64,000 nucleotides of DNA from Carya illinoinensis (GCF_018687715.1 NC_056762.1:19337364-19401363), one strand, 5' to 3'; positions 9,995 to 21,590 are shown, numbered from the stretch's first letter. Notes: generated by a model not told the origin, from the letters alone. Program-made: numbers and translations.

Positions 9995-10113
9995 GGGTGC
10001 GATCATACCAGCACTAATGCACCGGATCCCATCAGAACTCCGCAGTTAAGCGTGCTTGGGCGAGAGTAGTACTAGGATGGGTGACCTCCTGGGAAGTCCT
10101 CGTGTTACACCCC
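9995..10113 (+). rRNA. 5S rRNA gene 33 (L5)
   Basis: G113A breaks the pair with C6 in helix I. Seen only here. Confidence 0.95.
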
Positions 10114-10302
10114 CCCTTTTAATTTTTACCGCATCTCTGGTCGGATGGACCGGAACGAGAACCAGGGAATGGATTTTTAGGAAAATCGCACCGACCCCAT
10201 CGCGTAGCAATGGGTATCGATCAGATCGCCGGTTGGCATGGGATAGGCAGGGTGCGGCTAGGTCGTAATAGGATTATATTAGTTTTTCGCTGGTAGCATG
10301 AT

Positions 10303-10421
10303 GGGTGCGATCATACCAGCACTAATGCACCGGATCCCATCAGAACTCCGCAGTTAAGCGTGCTTGGGCGAGAGTAGTACTAGGATGGGTGACCTCCTGG
10401 GAAGTACTCGTGTTGCACCCC
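10303..10421 (+). rRNA. 5S rRNA gene 34 (L7)
   Basis: C104A, seen only here. Spacer has GACCAGAACG. Confidence 0.96.
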
Positions 10422-10610
10422 CCTTTTTTATTTTTACCGCATCTCCGGTCGGATGGACCAGAACGAGAACCGGGCAATGGATTCTTAGGAAAATCGCACC
10501 GACCCCATCGCGTAGCAATGGGTATCGATCAGATCGCCGGTTGGCATGGGATAGGCAGGGTGCGGCTAGGTCGTAATAGGATTATATTAGTTTTTCGCTG
10601 GTAGCATGAT

Positions 10611-10729
10611 GGGTGCGATCATACCAGCACTAATGCACCGGATCCCATCAGAACTCCGCAGTTAAGCGTGCTTGGGCGAGAGTAGTACTAGGATGGGTGA
10701 CCTCCTGGGAAGTCCTCGTGTTGCACCCC
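10611..10729 (+). rRNA. 5S rRNA gene 35 (L7)
   Basis: Consensus gene. Spacer ends L5-like (TATCGATCAG, GGCAGGG). Confidence 0.97.
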
Positions 10730-10918
10730 CCTTTTTTATTTTTACCGCATCTCCGGTCGGATGGACCGGAACGAGAACCAGGGAATGGATTTTTAGGAAA
10801 ATCGCACCGACCCCATCGCGTAGCAATGGGTATCGATCAGATCGCCGGTTGGCATGGGATAGGCAGGGTGCGGCTAGGTCGTAATAGGATTATATTAGTT
10901 TTTCGCTGGTAGCATGAT

Positions 10919-11037
10919 GGGTGCGATCATACCAGCACTAATGCACCGGATCCCATCAGAACTCCGCAGTTAAGCGTGCTTGGGCGAGAGTAGTACTAGG
11001 ATGGGTGACCTCCTGGGAAGTCCTCGTGTTGCACCCC
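10919..11037 (+). rRNA. 5S rRNA gene 36 (L7)
   Basis: Consensus gene. Seven C and six T make a 309-bp unit. Spacer has GAGAACCGGGC. Confidence 0.97.
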
Positions 11038-11227
11038 CCCTTTTTTATTTTTACCGCATCTCCGGTCGGATGGACCGGAACGAGAACCGGGCAATGGATT
11101 CTTAGGAAAATCGCACCGACCCCATCGCGTAGCAATGGGTATCGATCAGATCGCCGGTTGGCATGGGATAGGCAGGGTGCGGCTAGGTCGTAATAGGATT
11201 ATATTAGTTTTTCGCTGGTAGCATGAT

Positions 11228-11346
11228 GGGTGCGATCCTACCAGCACTAATGCACCGGATCCCATCAGAACTCCGCAGTTAAGCGTGCTTGGGCGAGAGT
11301 AGTACTAGGATGGGTGACCTCCTGGGAAGTCCTCGTGTTGCACCCC
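11228..11346 (+). rRNA. 5S rRNA gene 37 (L6)
   Basis: A11C. Confidence 0.97.
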
Positions 11347-11535
11347 CCCTTTTTATTTTTACCGCATCTCCGGTCGGATGGACCGGAACGACAACCGGGC
11401 AATGGATTCTTAGGAAAATCGCACCGACCCCATCGCGTAGCAATGGGTATCGATCAGATCGCCGGTTGGCATGGGATAGGCATGGTGCGGCTAGGTCGTA
11501 ATAGGATTATATTAGTTTTTCGCTGGTGGCATGAT

Positions 11536-11654
11536 GGGTGCGATCATACCAGCACTAATGCACCGGATCCCATCAGAACTCCGCAGTTAAGCGTGCTTGG
11601 GCGAGAGTAGTACTAGGATGGGTGACCTCCTGGGAAGTCCTCGTGTTGCACCCC
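11536..11654 (+). rRNA. 5S rRNA gene 38 (S2)
   Basis: Consensus gene. A-8G upstream (GGTGGCATGAT). Confidence 0.97.
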
Positions 11655-11832
11655 CCCTTTTTATTTTTACCGCATCTCCGGTCGGATGGACCGGAACGAC
11701 AACCGGGCAATGGATTCTTAGGAAAATCGCACCGACCCCATCGCTATCAATCAGATCGCCAGTTGGCATGGGATAGGCAGGGTGCGGCTAGGTCGTAATA
11801 GGATTATATTAGTTTTTCACTGGTAGCATGAT

Positions 11833-11951
11833 GGGTGCGATCATACCAGCACTAATGCACCGGATCCCATCAGAACTCCGCAGTTAAGCGTGCTTGGGCG
11901 AGAGTAGTACTAGGATGGGGGACCTCCTGGGAAGTCCTCGTGTTGCACCCC
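11833..11951 (+). rRNA. 5S rRNA gene 39 (L5), promoter-altered
   Basis: T88G in the C box, and G-14A turns the upstream GC into AC. Confidence 0.94.
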
Positions 11952-12140
11952 CCCTTTTAATTTTTACCGCATCTCTGGTCGGATGGACCGGAACGAGAAC
12001 CAGGGAATGGATTTTTAGGAAAATCGCACCGACCCCATCGCGTAGCAATGGGTATCGATCAGATCGCCGGTTGGCATGGGATAGGCAGGGTGCGGCTAGG
12101 TCGTAATAGGATTATATTAGTTTTTCGCTGGTAGCATGAT

Positions 12141-12259
12141 GGGTGCGATCATACCAGCACTAATGCACCGGATCCCATCAGAACTCCGCAGTTAAGCGTG
12201 CTTGGGCGAGAGTAGTACTAGGATGGGTGACCTCCTGGGAAGTCCTCGTGTTGCACCCC
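12141..12259 (+). rRNA. 5S rRNA gene 40 (L7)
   Basis: Consensus gene. Spacer has GACCAGAACG and GGCTGGC. Confidence 0.97.
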
Positions 12260-12448
12260 CCTTTTTTATTTTTACCGCATCTCCGGTCGGATGGACCAGA
12301 ACGAGAACCGGGCAATGGATTCTTAGGAAAATCGCACCGACCCCATCGCGTAGCAATGGGTATCGATCAGATCGCCGGCTGGCATGGGATAGGCAGGGTG
12401 CGGCTAGGTCGTAATAGGATTATATTAGTTTTTCGCTGGTAGCATGAT

Positions 12449-12567
12449 GGGTGCGATCCTACCAGCACTAATGCACCGGATCCCATCAGAACTCCGCAGT
12501 TAAGCGTGCTTGGGCGAGAGTAGTACTAGGATGGGTGACCTCCTGGGAAGTCCTCGTGTTGCACCCC
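12449..12567 (+). rRNA. 5S rRNA gene 41 (L6)
   Basis: A11C. Confidence 0.97.
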
Positions 12568-12756
12568 CCCTTTTTATTTTTACCGCATCTCCGGTCGGAT
12601 GGACCGGAACGACAACCGGGCAATGGATTCTTAGGAAAATCGCACCGACCCCATCGCGTAGCAATGGGTATCGATCAGATCGCCGGTTGGCATGGGATAG
12701 GCATGGTGCGGCTAGGTCGTAATAGGATTATATTAGTTTTTCGCTGGTAGCATGAT

Positions 12757-12875
12757 GGGTGCGATCATACCAGCACTAATGCACCGGATCCCATCAGAAC
12801 TCCGCAGTTAAGCGTGCTTGGGCGAGAGTAGTACTAGGATGGGTGACCTCCTGGGAAGTCCTCGTGTTGCACCCC
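12757..12875 (+). rRNA. 5S rRNA gene 42 (S2)
   Basis: Consensus gene. Confidence 0.97.
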
Positions 12876-13053
12876 CCCTTTTTATTTTTACCGCATCTCC
12901 GGTCGGATGGACCGGAACGACAACCGGGCAATGGATTCTTAGGAAAATCGCACCGACCCCATCGCTATCAATCAGATCGCCAGTTGGCATGGGATAGGCA
13001 GGGTGCGGCTAGGTCGTAATAGGATTATATTAGTTTTTCGCTGGTAGCATGAT

Positions 13054-13172
13054 GGGTGCGATCATACCAGCACTAATGCACCGGATCCCATCAGAACTCC
13101 GCAGTTAAGCGTGCTTGGGCGAGAGTAGTACTAGGATGGGGGACCTCCTGGGAAGTCCTCGTGTTGCACCCC
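13054..13172 (+). rRNA. 5S rRNA gene 43 (L2)
   Basis: T88G in the C box. Eight C, one C lost in GACCCATC (net 308 bp), and TATCTGTCAG in the spacer. Confidence 0.95.
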
Positions 13173-13361
13173 CCCCTTTTAATTTTTACCGCATCTCTGG
13201 TCGGATGGACCGGAACGAGAACCAGGGAATGGATTTTTAGGAAAATCGCACCGACCCATCGCGTAGCAATGGGTATCTGTCAGATCGCCGGTTGGCATGA
13301 GATAGGCAGGGTGCGGCTAGGTCGTAATAGGATTATATTAGTTTTTCGCTGGTAGCATGAT

Positions 13362-13480
13362 GGGTGCGATCATACCAGCACTAATGCACCGGATCCCATC
13401 AGAACTCCGCAGTTAAGCGTGCTTGGGCGAGAGTAGTACTAGGATGGGTGACCTCCTGGGAAGTCCTCGTGTTGCACCCC
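13362..13480 (+). rRNA. 5S rRNA gene 44 (L6)
   Basis: Consensus gene. Eight C make a 309-bp unit. Spacer has AGGCCGTAAT. Confidence 0.97.
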
Positions 13481-13670
13481 CCCCTTTTTATTTTTACCGC
13501 ATCTCCGGTCGGATGGACCGGAACGACAACCGGGCAATGGATTCTTAGGAAAATCGCACCGACCCCATCGCGTAGCAATGGGTATCGATCAGATCGCCGG
13601 TTGGCATGGGATAGGCATGGTGCGGCTAGGCCGTAATAGGATTATATTAGTTTTTCGCTGGTAGCATGAT

Positions 13671-13789
13671 GGGTGCGATCATACCAGCACTAATGCACCG
13701 GATCCCATCAGAACTCCGCAGTTAAGCGTGCTCGGGCGAGAGTAGTACTAGGATGGGTGACCTCCTGGGAAGTCCTCGTGTTGCACCCC
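13671..13789 (+). rRNA. 5S rRNA gene 45 (L6)
   Basis: T63C in the A box, seen only here. Confidence 0.95.
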
Positions 13790-13978
13790 CCCTTTTTATT
13801 TTTACCGCATCTCCGGTCGGATGGACCGGAACGACAACCGGGCAATGGATTCTTAGGAAAATCGCACCGACCCCATCGCGTAGCAATGGGTATCGATCAG
13901 ATCGCCGGTTGGCATGGGATAGGCATGGTGCGGCTAGGTCGTAATAGGATTATATTAGTTTTTCGCTGGTAGCATGAT

Positions 13979-14097
13979 GGGTGCGATCATACCAGCACTA
14001 ATGCACCGGATCCCATCAGAACTCCGCAGTTAAGCGTGCTTGGGCGAGAGTAGTACTAGGATGGGTGACCTCCTGGGAAGTCCTCGTGTTGCACCCC
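13979..14097 (+). rRNA. 5S rRNA gene 46 (S2)
   Basis: Consensus gene. Confidence 0.97.
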
Positions 14098-14275
14098 CCC
14101 TTTTTATTTTTACCGCATCTCCGGTCGGATGGACCGGAACGACAACCGGGCAATGGATTCTTAGGAAAATCGCACCGACCCCATCGCTATCAATCAGATC
14201 GCCAGTTGGCATGGGATAGGCAGGGTGCGGCTAGGTCGTAATAGGATTATATTAGTTTTTCGCTGGTAGCATGAT

Positions 14276-14394
14276 GGGTGCGATCATACCAGCACTAATG
14301 CACCGGATCCCATCAGAACTCCGCAGTTAAGCGTGCTTGGGCGAGAGTAGTACTAGGATGGGTGACCTCCTGGGAAGTCCTCGTGTTGCACCCC
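14276..14394 (+). rRNA. 5S rRNA gene 47 (L2)
   Basis: Consensus gene. CATTTAAT shortens the first T run to three, so termination would rest on the second run. Confidence 0.97.
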
Positions 14395-14583
14395 CCCATT
14401 TAATTTTTACCGCATCTCTGGTCGGATGGACCGGAACGAGAACCAGGGAATGGATTTTTAGGAAAATCGCACCGACCCCATCGCGTAGCAATGGGTATCG
14501 GTCAGATCGCCGGTTGGCATGAGATAGGCAGGGTGCGGCTAGGTCGTAATAGGATTATATTAGTTTTTCGCTGGTAGCATGAT

Positions 14584-14702
14584 GGGTGCGATCATACCAG
14601 CACTAATGCACCGGATCCCATCAGAACTCCGCAGTTAAGCGTGCTTGGGCGAGAGTAGTACTAGGATGGGTGACCTCCTGGGAAGTCCTCGTGTTGCACC
14701 CC
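14584..14702 (+). rRNA. 5S rRNA gene 48 (L6 variant)
   Basis: Consensus gene. Spacer has GGCTGGC and GGCAGGG. Confidence 0.97.
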
Positions 14703-14891
14703 CCCTTTTTATTTTTACCGCATCTCCGGTCGGATGGACCGGAACGACAACCGGGCAATGGATTCTTAGGAAAATCGCACCGACCCCATCGCGTAGCAAT
14801 GGGTATCGATCAGATCGCCGGCTGGCATGGGATAGGCAGGGTGCGGCTAGGTCGTAATAGGATTATATTAGTTTTTCGCTGGTAGCATGAT

Positions 14892-15010
14892 GGGTGCGAT
14901 CATACCAGCACTAATGCACCGGATCCCATCAGAACTCCGCAGTTAAGCGTGCTTGGGCGAGAGTAGTACTAGGATGGGTGACCTCCTGGGAAGTCCTCGT
15001 GTTGCACCCC
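14892..15010 (+). rRNA. 5S rRNA gene 49 (L6 variant)
   Basis: Consensus gene followed by CCCCTCC. Spacer has TAGCGATGGG and GAGATAGGCCTGG. Confidence 0.97.
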
Positions 15011-15199
15011 TCCTTTTTATTTTTACCGCATCTCCGGTCGGATGGACCGGAACGACAACCGGGCAATGGATTCTTAGGAAAATCGCACCGACCCCATCGC
15101 GTAGCGATGGGTATCGATCAGATCGCCGGTTGGCATGAGATAGGCCTGGTGCGGCTAGGTCGTAATAGGATTATATTAGTTTTTCGCTGGTAGCATGAT

Positions 15200-15318
15200 G
15201 GGTGCGATCATACCAGCACTAATGCACCGGATCCCATCAGAACTCCGCAGTTAAGCGTGCTTGGGCGAGAGTAGTACTAGGATGGGTGACCTCCTGGGAA
15301 GTCCTCGTGTTGCACCCC
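15200..15318 (+). rRNA. 5S rRNA gene 50 (S2)
   Basis: Consensus gene. Confidence 0.97.
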
Positions 15319-15496
15319 CCCTTTTTATTTTTACCGCATCTCCGGTCGGATGGACCGGAACGACAACCGGGCAATGGATTCTTAGGAAAATCGCACCGAC
15401 CCCATCGCTATCAATCAGATCGCCAGTTGGCATGGGATAGGCAGGGTGCGGCTAGGTCGTAATAGGATTATATTAGTTTTTCGCTGGTAGCATGAT

Positions 15497-15615
15497 GGGT
15501 GCGATCATACCAGCACTAATGCACCGGATCCCATCAGAACTCCGCAGTTAAGCGTGCTTGGGCGAGAGTAGTACTAGGATGGGTGACCTCCTGGGAAGTC
15601 CTCGTGTTGCACCCC
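15497..15615 (+). rRNA. 5S rRNA gene 51 (L2)
   Basis: Consensus gene. Confidence 0.97.
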
Positions 15616-15804
15616 CCCTTTTAATTTTTACCGCATCTCTGGTCGGATGGACCGGAACGAGAACCAGGGAATGGATTTTTAGGAAAATCGCACCGACCCC
15701 ATCGCGTAGCAATGGGTATCGGTCAGATCGCCGGTTGGCATGAGATAGGCAGGGTGCGGCTAGGTCGTAATAGGATTATATTAGTTTTTCGCTGGTAGCA
15801 TGAT

Positions 15805-15923
15805 GGGTGCGATCATACCAGCACTAATGCACCGGATCCCATCAGAACTCCGCAGTTAAGCGTGCTTGGGCGAGAGTAGTACTAGGATGGGTGACCTCCT
15901 GGGAAGTCCTCGTGTTGCACCCC
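15805..15923 (+). rRNA. 5S rRNA gene 52 (L6)
   Basis: Consensus gene. Confidence 0.97.
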
Positions 15924-16112
15924 CCCTTTTTATTTTTACCGCATCTCCGGTCGGATGGACCGGAACGACAACCGGGCAATGGATTCTTAGGAAAATCGCA
16001 CCGACCCCATCGCGTAGCAATGGGTATCGATCAGATCGCCGGTTGGCATGGGATAGGCATGGTGCGGCTAGGTCGTAATAGGATTATATTAGTTTTTCGC
16101 TGGTAGCATGAT

Positions 16113-16231
16113 GGGTGCGATCATAGCAGCACTAATGCACCGGATCCCATCAGAACTCCGCAGTTAAGCGTGCTTGGGCGAGAGTAGTACTAGGATGGGT
16201 GACCTCCTGGGAAGTCCTCGTGTTGCACCCC
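16113..16231 (+). rRNA. 5S rRNA gene 53 (L6)
   Basis: C14G, here joined to an L6 spacer rather than L1. Confidence 0.96.
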
Positions 16232-16420
16232 CCCTTTTTATTTTTACCGCATCTCCGGTCGGATGGACCGGAACGACAACCGGGCAATGGATTCTTAGGA
16301 AAATCGCACCGACCCCATCGCGTAGCAATGGGTATCGATCAGATCGCCGGTTGGCATGGGATAGGCATGGTGCGGCTAGGTCGTAATAGGATTATATTAG
16401 TTTTTCGCTGGTAGCATGAT

Positions 16421-16539
16421 GGGTGCGATCATAGCAGCACTAATGCACCGGATCCCATCAGAACTCCGCAGTTAAGCGTGCTTGGGCGAGAGTAGTACTA
16501 GGATGGGTGACCTCCTGGGAAGTCCTCGTGTTGCACCCC
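16421..16539 (+). rRNA. 5S rRNA gene 54 (S1)
   Basis: C14G, the only short unit with this change. Confidence 0.96.
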
Positions 16540-16717
16540 CCCTTTTTATTTTTACCGCATCTCCGGTCGGATGGACCGGAACGACAACCGGGCAATGGAT
16601 TCTTAGGAAAATCGCACCGACCCCATCGCTATCAATCAGATCGCCGGTTGGCATGGGATAGGCAGGGTGCGGCTTGGTCGTAATAGGATTATATTAGTTT
16701 TTCGCTGGTAGCATGAT

Positions 16718-16836
16718 GGGTGCGATCATACCAGCACTAATGCACCGGATCCCATCAGAACTCCGCAGTTAAGCGTGCTTGGGCGAGAGTAGTACTAGGA
16801 TGGGTGACCTCCTGGGAAGTCCTCGTGTTGCAACCC
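16718..16836 (+). rRNA. 5S rRNA gene 55 (L1)
   Basis: C116A. Confidence 0.96.
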
Positions 16837-17025
16837 CCCTTTTAATTTTTACCGCATCTCTGGTCGGATGGACCGGAACGAGAACCAGGGAATGGATTTT
16901 TAGGAAAATCGCACCGACCCCATCGCGTAGCAATGGGTATCGGTCAGATCGCCGGTTGGCATGGGATAGGCATGGTGCGGCTAGGTCGTAATAGGATTAT
17001 ATTAGTTTTTCGCTGGTAGCATGAT

Positions 17026-17144
17026 GGGTGCGATCATAGCAGCACTAATGCACCGGATCCCATCAGAACTCCGCAGTTAAGCGTGCTTGGGCGAGAGTAG
17101 TACTAGGATGGGTGACCTCCTGGGAAGTCCTCGTGTTGCACCCC
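17026..17144 (+). rRNA. 5S rRNA gene 56 (L1)
   Basis: C14G. Confidence 0.96.
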
Positions 17145-17333
17145 CCCTTTTAATTTTTACCGCATCTCTGGTCGGATGGACCGGAACGAGAACCAGGGAA
17201 TGGATTTTTAGGAAAATCGCACCGACCCCATCGCGTAGCAATGGGTATCGGTCAGATCGCCGGTTGGCATGGGATAGGCATGGTGCGGCTAGGTCGTAAT
17301 AGGATTATATTAGTTTTTCGCTGGTAGCATGAT

Positions 17334-17452
17334 GGGTGCGATCCTACCAGCACTAATGCACCGGATCCCATCAGAACTCCGCAGTTAAGCGTGCTTGGGC
17401 GAGAGTAGTACTAGGATGGGTGACCTCCTGGGAAGTCCTCGTGTTGCACCCC
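17334..17452 (+). rRNA. 5S rRNA gene 57 (S1)
   Basis: A11C. Confidence 0.97.
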
Positions 17453-17630
17453 CCCTTTTTATTTTTACCGCATCTCCGGTCGGATGGACCGGAACGACAA
17501 CCGGGCAATGGATTCTTAGGAAAATCGCACCGACCCCATCGCTATCAATCAGATCGCCGGTTGGCATGGGATAGGCAGGGTGCGGCTTGGTCGTAATAGG
17601 ATTATATTAGTTTTTCGCTGGTAGCATGAT

Positions 17631-17749
17631 GGGTGCGATCATACCAGCACTAATGCACCGGATCCCATCAGAACTCCGCAGTTAAGCGTGCTTGGGCGAG
17701 AGTAGTACTAGGATGGGTGACCTCCTGGGAAGTCCTCGTGTTGCAACCC
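17631..17749 (+). rRNA. 5S rRNA gene 58 (L1)
   Basis: C116A. Confidence 0.96.
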
Positions 17750-17938
17750 CCCTTTTAATTTTTACCGCATCTCTGGTCGGATGGACCGGAACGAGAACCA
17801 GGGAATGGATTTTTAGGAAAATCGCACCGACCCCATCGCGTAGCAATGGGTATCGGTCAGATCGCCGGTTGGCATGGGATAGGCATGGTGCGGCTAGGTC
17901 GTAATAGGATTATATTAGTTTTTCGCTGGTAGCATGAT

Positions 17939-18057
17939 GGGTGCGATCATAGCAGCACTAATGCACCGGATCCCATCAGAACTCCGCAGTTAAGCGTGCT
18001 TGGGCGAGAGTAGTACTAGGATGGGTGACCTCCTGGGAAGTCCTCGTGTTGCACCCC
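17939..18057 (+). rRNA. 5S rRNA gene 59 (L1)
   Basis: C14G. Confidence 0.96.
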
Positions 18058-18246
18058 CCCTTTTAATTTTTACCGCATCTCTGGTCGGATGGACCGGAAC
18101 GAGAACCAGGGAATGGATTTTTAGGAAAATCGCACCGACCCCATCGCGTAGCAATGGGTATCGGTCAGATCGCCGGTTGGCATGGGATAGGCATGGTGCG
18201 GCTAGGTCGTAATAGGATTATATTAGTTTTTCGCTGGTAGCATGAT

Positions 18247-18365
18247 GGGTGCGATCCTACCAGCACTAATGCACCGGATCCCATCAGAACTCCGCAGTTA
18301 AGCGTGCTTGGGCGAGAGTAGTACTAGGATGGGTGACCTCCTGGGAAGTCCTCGTGTTGCACCCC
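18247..18365 (+). rRNA. 5S rRNA gene 60 (S2)
   Basis: A11C. Confidence 0.97.
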
Positions 18366-18543
18366 CCCTTTTTATTTTTACCGCATCTCCGGTCGGATGG
18401 ACCGGAACGACAACCGGGCAATGGATTCTTAGGAAAATCGCACCGACCCCATCGCTATCAATCAGATCGCCAGTTGGCATGGGATAGGCAGGGTGCGGCT
18501 AGGTCGTAATAGGATTATATTAGTTTTTCGCTGGTAGCATGAT

Positions 18544-18662
18544 GGGTGCGATCATACCAGCACTAATGCACCGGATCCCATCAGAACTCCGCAGTTAAGC
18601 GTGCTTGGGCGAGAGTAGTACTAGGATGGGTGACCTCCTGGGAAGTCCTCGTGTTGCACCCC
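18544..18662 (+). rRNA. 5S rRNA gene 61 (L5)
   Basis: Consensus gene. Confidence 0.97.
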
Positions 18663-18851
18663 CCCTTTTAATTTTTACCGCATCTCTGGTCGGATGGACC
18701 GGAACGAGAACCAGGGAATGGATTTTTAGGAAAATCGCACCGACCCCATCGCGTAGCAATGGGTATCGATCAGATCGCCGGTTGGCATGGGATAGGCAGG
18801 GTGCGGCTAGGTCGTAATAGGATTATATTAGTTTTTCGCTGGTAGCATGAT

Positions 18852-18970
18852 GGGTGCGATCATACCAGCACTAATGCACCGGATCCCATCAGAACTCCGC
18901 AGTTAAGCGTGCTTGGGCGAGAGTAGTACTAGGATGGGTGACCTCCTGGGAAGTCCTCGTGTTGCACCCC
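18852..18970 (+). rRNA. 5S rRNA gene 62 (L7)
   Basis: Consensus gene. L1-like 3' spacer half. Confidence 0.97.
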
Positions 18971-19159
18971 CCTTTTTTATTTTTACCGCATCTCCGGTCG
19001 GATGGACCGGAACGAGAACCAGGGAATGGATTTTTAGGAAAATCGCACCGACCCCATCGCGTAGCAATGGGTATCGGTCAGATCGCCGGTTGGCATGGGA
19101 TAGGCATGGTGCGGCTAGGTCGTAATAGGATTATATTAGTTTTTCGCTGGTAGCATGAT

Positions 19160-19278
19160 GGGTGCGATCCTACCAGCACTAATGCACCGGATCCCATCAG
19201 AACTCCGCAGTTAAGCGTGCTTGGGCGAGAGTAGTACTAGGATGGGTGACCTCCTGGGAAGTCCTCGTGTTGCACCCC
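19160..19278 (+). rRNA. 5S rRNA gene 63 (S2)
   Basis: A11C. Confidence 0.97.
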
Positions 19279-19456
19279 CCCTTTTTATTTTTACCGCATC
19301 TCCGGTCGGATGGACCGGAACGACAACCGGGCAATGGATTCTTAGGAAAATCGCACCGACCCCATCGCTATCAATCAGATCGCCAGTTGGCATGGGATAG
19401 GCAGGGTGCGGCTAGGTCGTAATAGGATTATATTAGTTTTTCGCTGGTAGCATGAT

Positions 19457-19575
19457 GGGTGCGATCATACCAGCACTAATGCACCGGATCCCATCAGAAC
19501 TCCGCAGTTAAGCGTGCTTGGGCGAGAGTAGTACTAGGATGGGTGACCTCCTGGGAAGTCCTCGTGTTGCACCCC
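19457..19575 (+). rRNA. 5S rRNA gene 64 (L1)
   Basis: Consensus gene, the only L1 unit without C14G or C116A. Confidence 0.97.
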
Positions 19576-19764
19576 CCCTTTTAATTTTTACCGCATCTCT
19601 GGTCGGATGGACCGGAACGAGAACCAGGGAATGGATTTTTAGGAAAATCGCACCGACCCCATCGCGTAGCAATGGGTATCGGTCAGATCGCCGGTTGGCA
19701 TGGGATAGGCATGGTGCGGCTAGGTCGTAATAGGATTATATTAGTTTTTCGCTGGTAGCATGAT

Positions 19765-19883
19765 GGGTGCGATCCTACCAGCACTAATGCACCGGATCCC
19801 ATCAGAACTCCGCAGTTAAGCGTGCTTGGGCGAGAGTAGTACTAGGATGGGTGACCTCCTGGGAAGTCCTCGTGTTGCACCCC
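19765..19883 (+). rRNA. 5S rRNA gene 65 (S1)
   Basis: A11C. First gene of block B. Confidence 0.97.
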
Positions 19884-20061
19884 CCCTTTTTATTTTTACC
19901 GCATCTCCGGTCGGATGGACCGGAACGACAACCGGGCAATGGATTCTTAGGAAAATCGCACCGACCCCATCGCTATCAATCAGATCGCCGGTTGGCATGG
20001 GATAGGCAGGGTGCGGCTTGGTCGTAATAGGATTATATTAGTTTTTCGCTGGTAGCATGAT

Positions 20062-20180
20062 GGGTGCGATCATACCAGCACTAATGCACCGGATCCCATC
20101 AGAACTCCGCAGTTAAGCGTGCTTGGGCGAGAGTAGTACTAGGATGGGTGACCTCCTGGGAAGTCCTCGTGTTGCAACCC
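20062..20180 (+). rRNA. 5S rRNA gene 66 (L1)
   Basis: C116A. Confidence 0.96.
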
Positions 20181-20369
20181 CCCTTTTAATTTTTACCGCA
20201 TCTCTGGTCGGATGGACCGGAACGAGAACCAGGGAATGGATTTTTAGGAAAATCGCACCGACCCCATCGCGTAGCAATGGGTATCGGTCAGATCGCCGGT
20301 TGGCATGGGATAGGCATGGTGCGGCTAGGTCGTAATAGGATTATATTAGTTTTTCGCTGGTAGCATGAT

Positions 20370-20488
20370 GGGTGCGATCATAGCAGCACTAATGCACCGG
20401 ATCCCATCAGAACTCCGCAGTTAAGCGTGCTTGGGCGAGAGTAGTACTAGGATGGGTGACCTCCTGGGAAGTCCTCGTGTTGCACCCC
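20370..20488 (+). rRNA. 5S rRNA gene 67 (L1)
   Basis: C14G. Confidence 0.96.
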
Positions 20489-20677
20489 CCCTTTTAATTT
20501 TTACCGCATCTCTGGTCGGATGGACCGGAACGAGAACCAGGGAATGGATTTTTAGGAAAATCGCACCGACCCCATCGCGTAGCAATGGGTATCGGTCAGA
20601 TCGCCGGTTGGCATGGGATAGGCATGGTGCGGCTAGGTCGTAATAGGATTATATTAGTTTTTCGCTGGTAGCATGAT

Positions 20678-20796
20678 GGGTGCGATCCTACCAGCACTAA
20701 TGCACCGGATCCCATCAGAACTCCGCAGTTAAGCGTGCTTGGGCGAGAGTAGTACTAGGATGGGTGACCTCCTGGGAAGTCCTCGTGTTGCACCCC
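20678..20796 (+). rRNA. 5S rRNA gene 68 (S2)
   Basis: A11C. Confidence 0.97.
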
Positions 20797-20974
20797 CCCT
20801 TTTTATTTTTACCGCATCTCCGGTCGGATGGACCGGAACGACAACCGGGCAATGGATTCTTAGGAAAATCGCACCGACCCCATCGCTATCAATCAGATCG
20901 CCAGTTGGCATGGGATAGGCAGGGTGCGGCTAGGTCGTAATAGGATTATATTAGTTTTTCGCTGGTAGCATGAT

Positions 20975-21093
20975 GGGTGCGATCATACCAGCACTAATGC
21001 ACCGGATCCCATCAGAACTCCGCAGTTAAGCGTGCTTGGGCGAGAGTAGTACTAGGATGGGTGACCTCCTGGGAAGTCCTCGTGTTGCACCCC
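20975..21093 (+). rRNA. 5S rRNA gene 69 (L5)
   Basis: Consensus gene. Confidence 0.97.
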
Positions 21094-21282
21094 CCCTTTT
21101 AATTTTTACCGCATCTCTGGTCGGATGGACCGGAACGAGAACCAGGGAATGGATTTTTAGGAAAATCGCACCGACCCCATCGCGTAGCAATGGGTATCGA
21201 TCAGATCGCCGGTTGGCATGGGATAGGCAGGGTGCGGCTAGGTCGTAATAGGATTATATTAGTTTTTCGCTGGTAGCATGAT

Positions 21283-21401
21283 GGGTGCGATCATACCAGC
21301 ACTAATGCACCGGATCCCATCAGAACTCCGCAGTTAAGCGTGCTTGGGCGAGAGTAGTACTAGGATGGGTGACCTCCTGGGAAGTCCTCGTGTTGCACCC
21401 C
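21283..21401 (+). rRNA. 5S rRNA gene 70 (L7)
   Basis: Consensus gene. L1-like 3' spacer half. Confidence 0.97.
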
Positions 21402-21590
21402 CCTTTTTTATTTTTACCGCATCTCCGGTCGGATGGACCGGAACGAGAACCAGGGAATGGATTTTTAGGAAAATCGCACCGACCCCATCGCGTAGCAATG
21501 GGTATCGGTCAGATCGCCGGTTGGCATGGGATAGGCATGGTGCGGCTAGGTCGTAATAGGATTATATTAGTTTTTCGCTGGTAGCATGAT

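Larger units (their letters stand above)
11833..15804 (+). repeat. 13-unit dispersed duplicate, right copy (3,972 bp)
   Basis: Same order as 2976-6947 at an offset of 8,857 bp. It has more private changes, among them T88G in two genes, T63C, an eighth C in two units and a one-base loss in GACCCATC, so it looks older or faster drifting. Confidence 0.75.
16421..18246 (+). repeat. 913-bp S1-L1-L1 duplication
   Basis: Two adjacent S1-L1-L1 blocks (16421-17333 and 17334-18246). The same three-unit module also opens the window (copies 0-2) and block A. Confidence 0.8.
17334..19456 (+). repeat. First seven units of the 16-unit block (2,123 bp)
   Basis: Order S1-L1-L1-S2-L5-L7-S2, equal to units 1-7 of blocks A to C. 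It then jumps to an L1 unit and the start of block B, so it reads as a truncated extra copy left of B. Confidence 0.75.

Noticed and set aside
11314..11610. A 98-codon open frame, the longest in the window
   Set aside because: It is an ordinary repeat frame that lost one stop through the A-8G change (GGTGGCATGAT), so it runs on into the next 5S gene.
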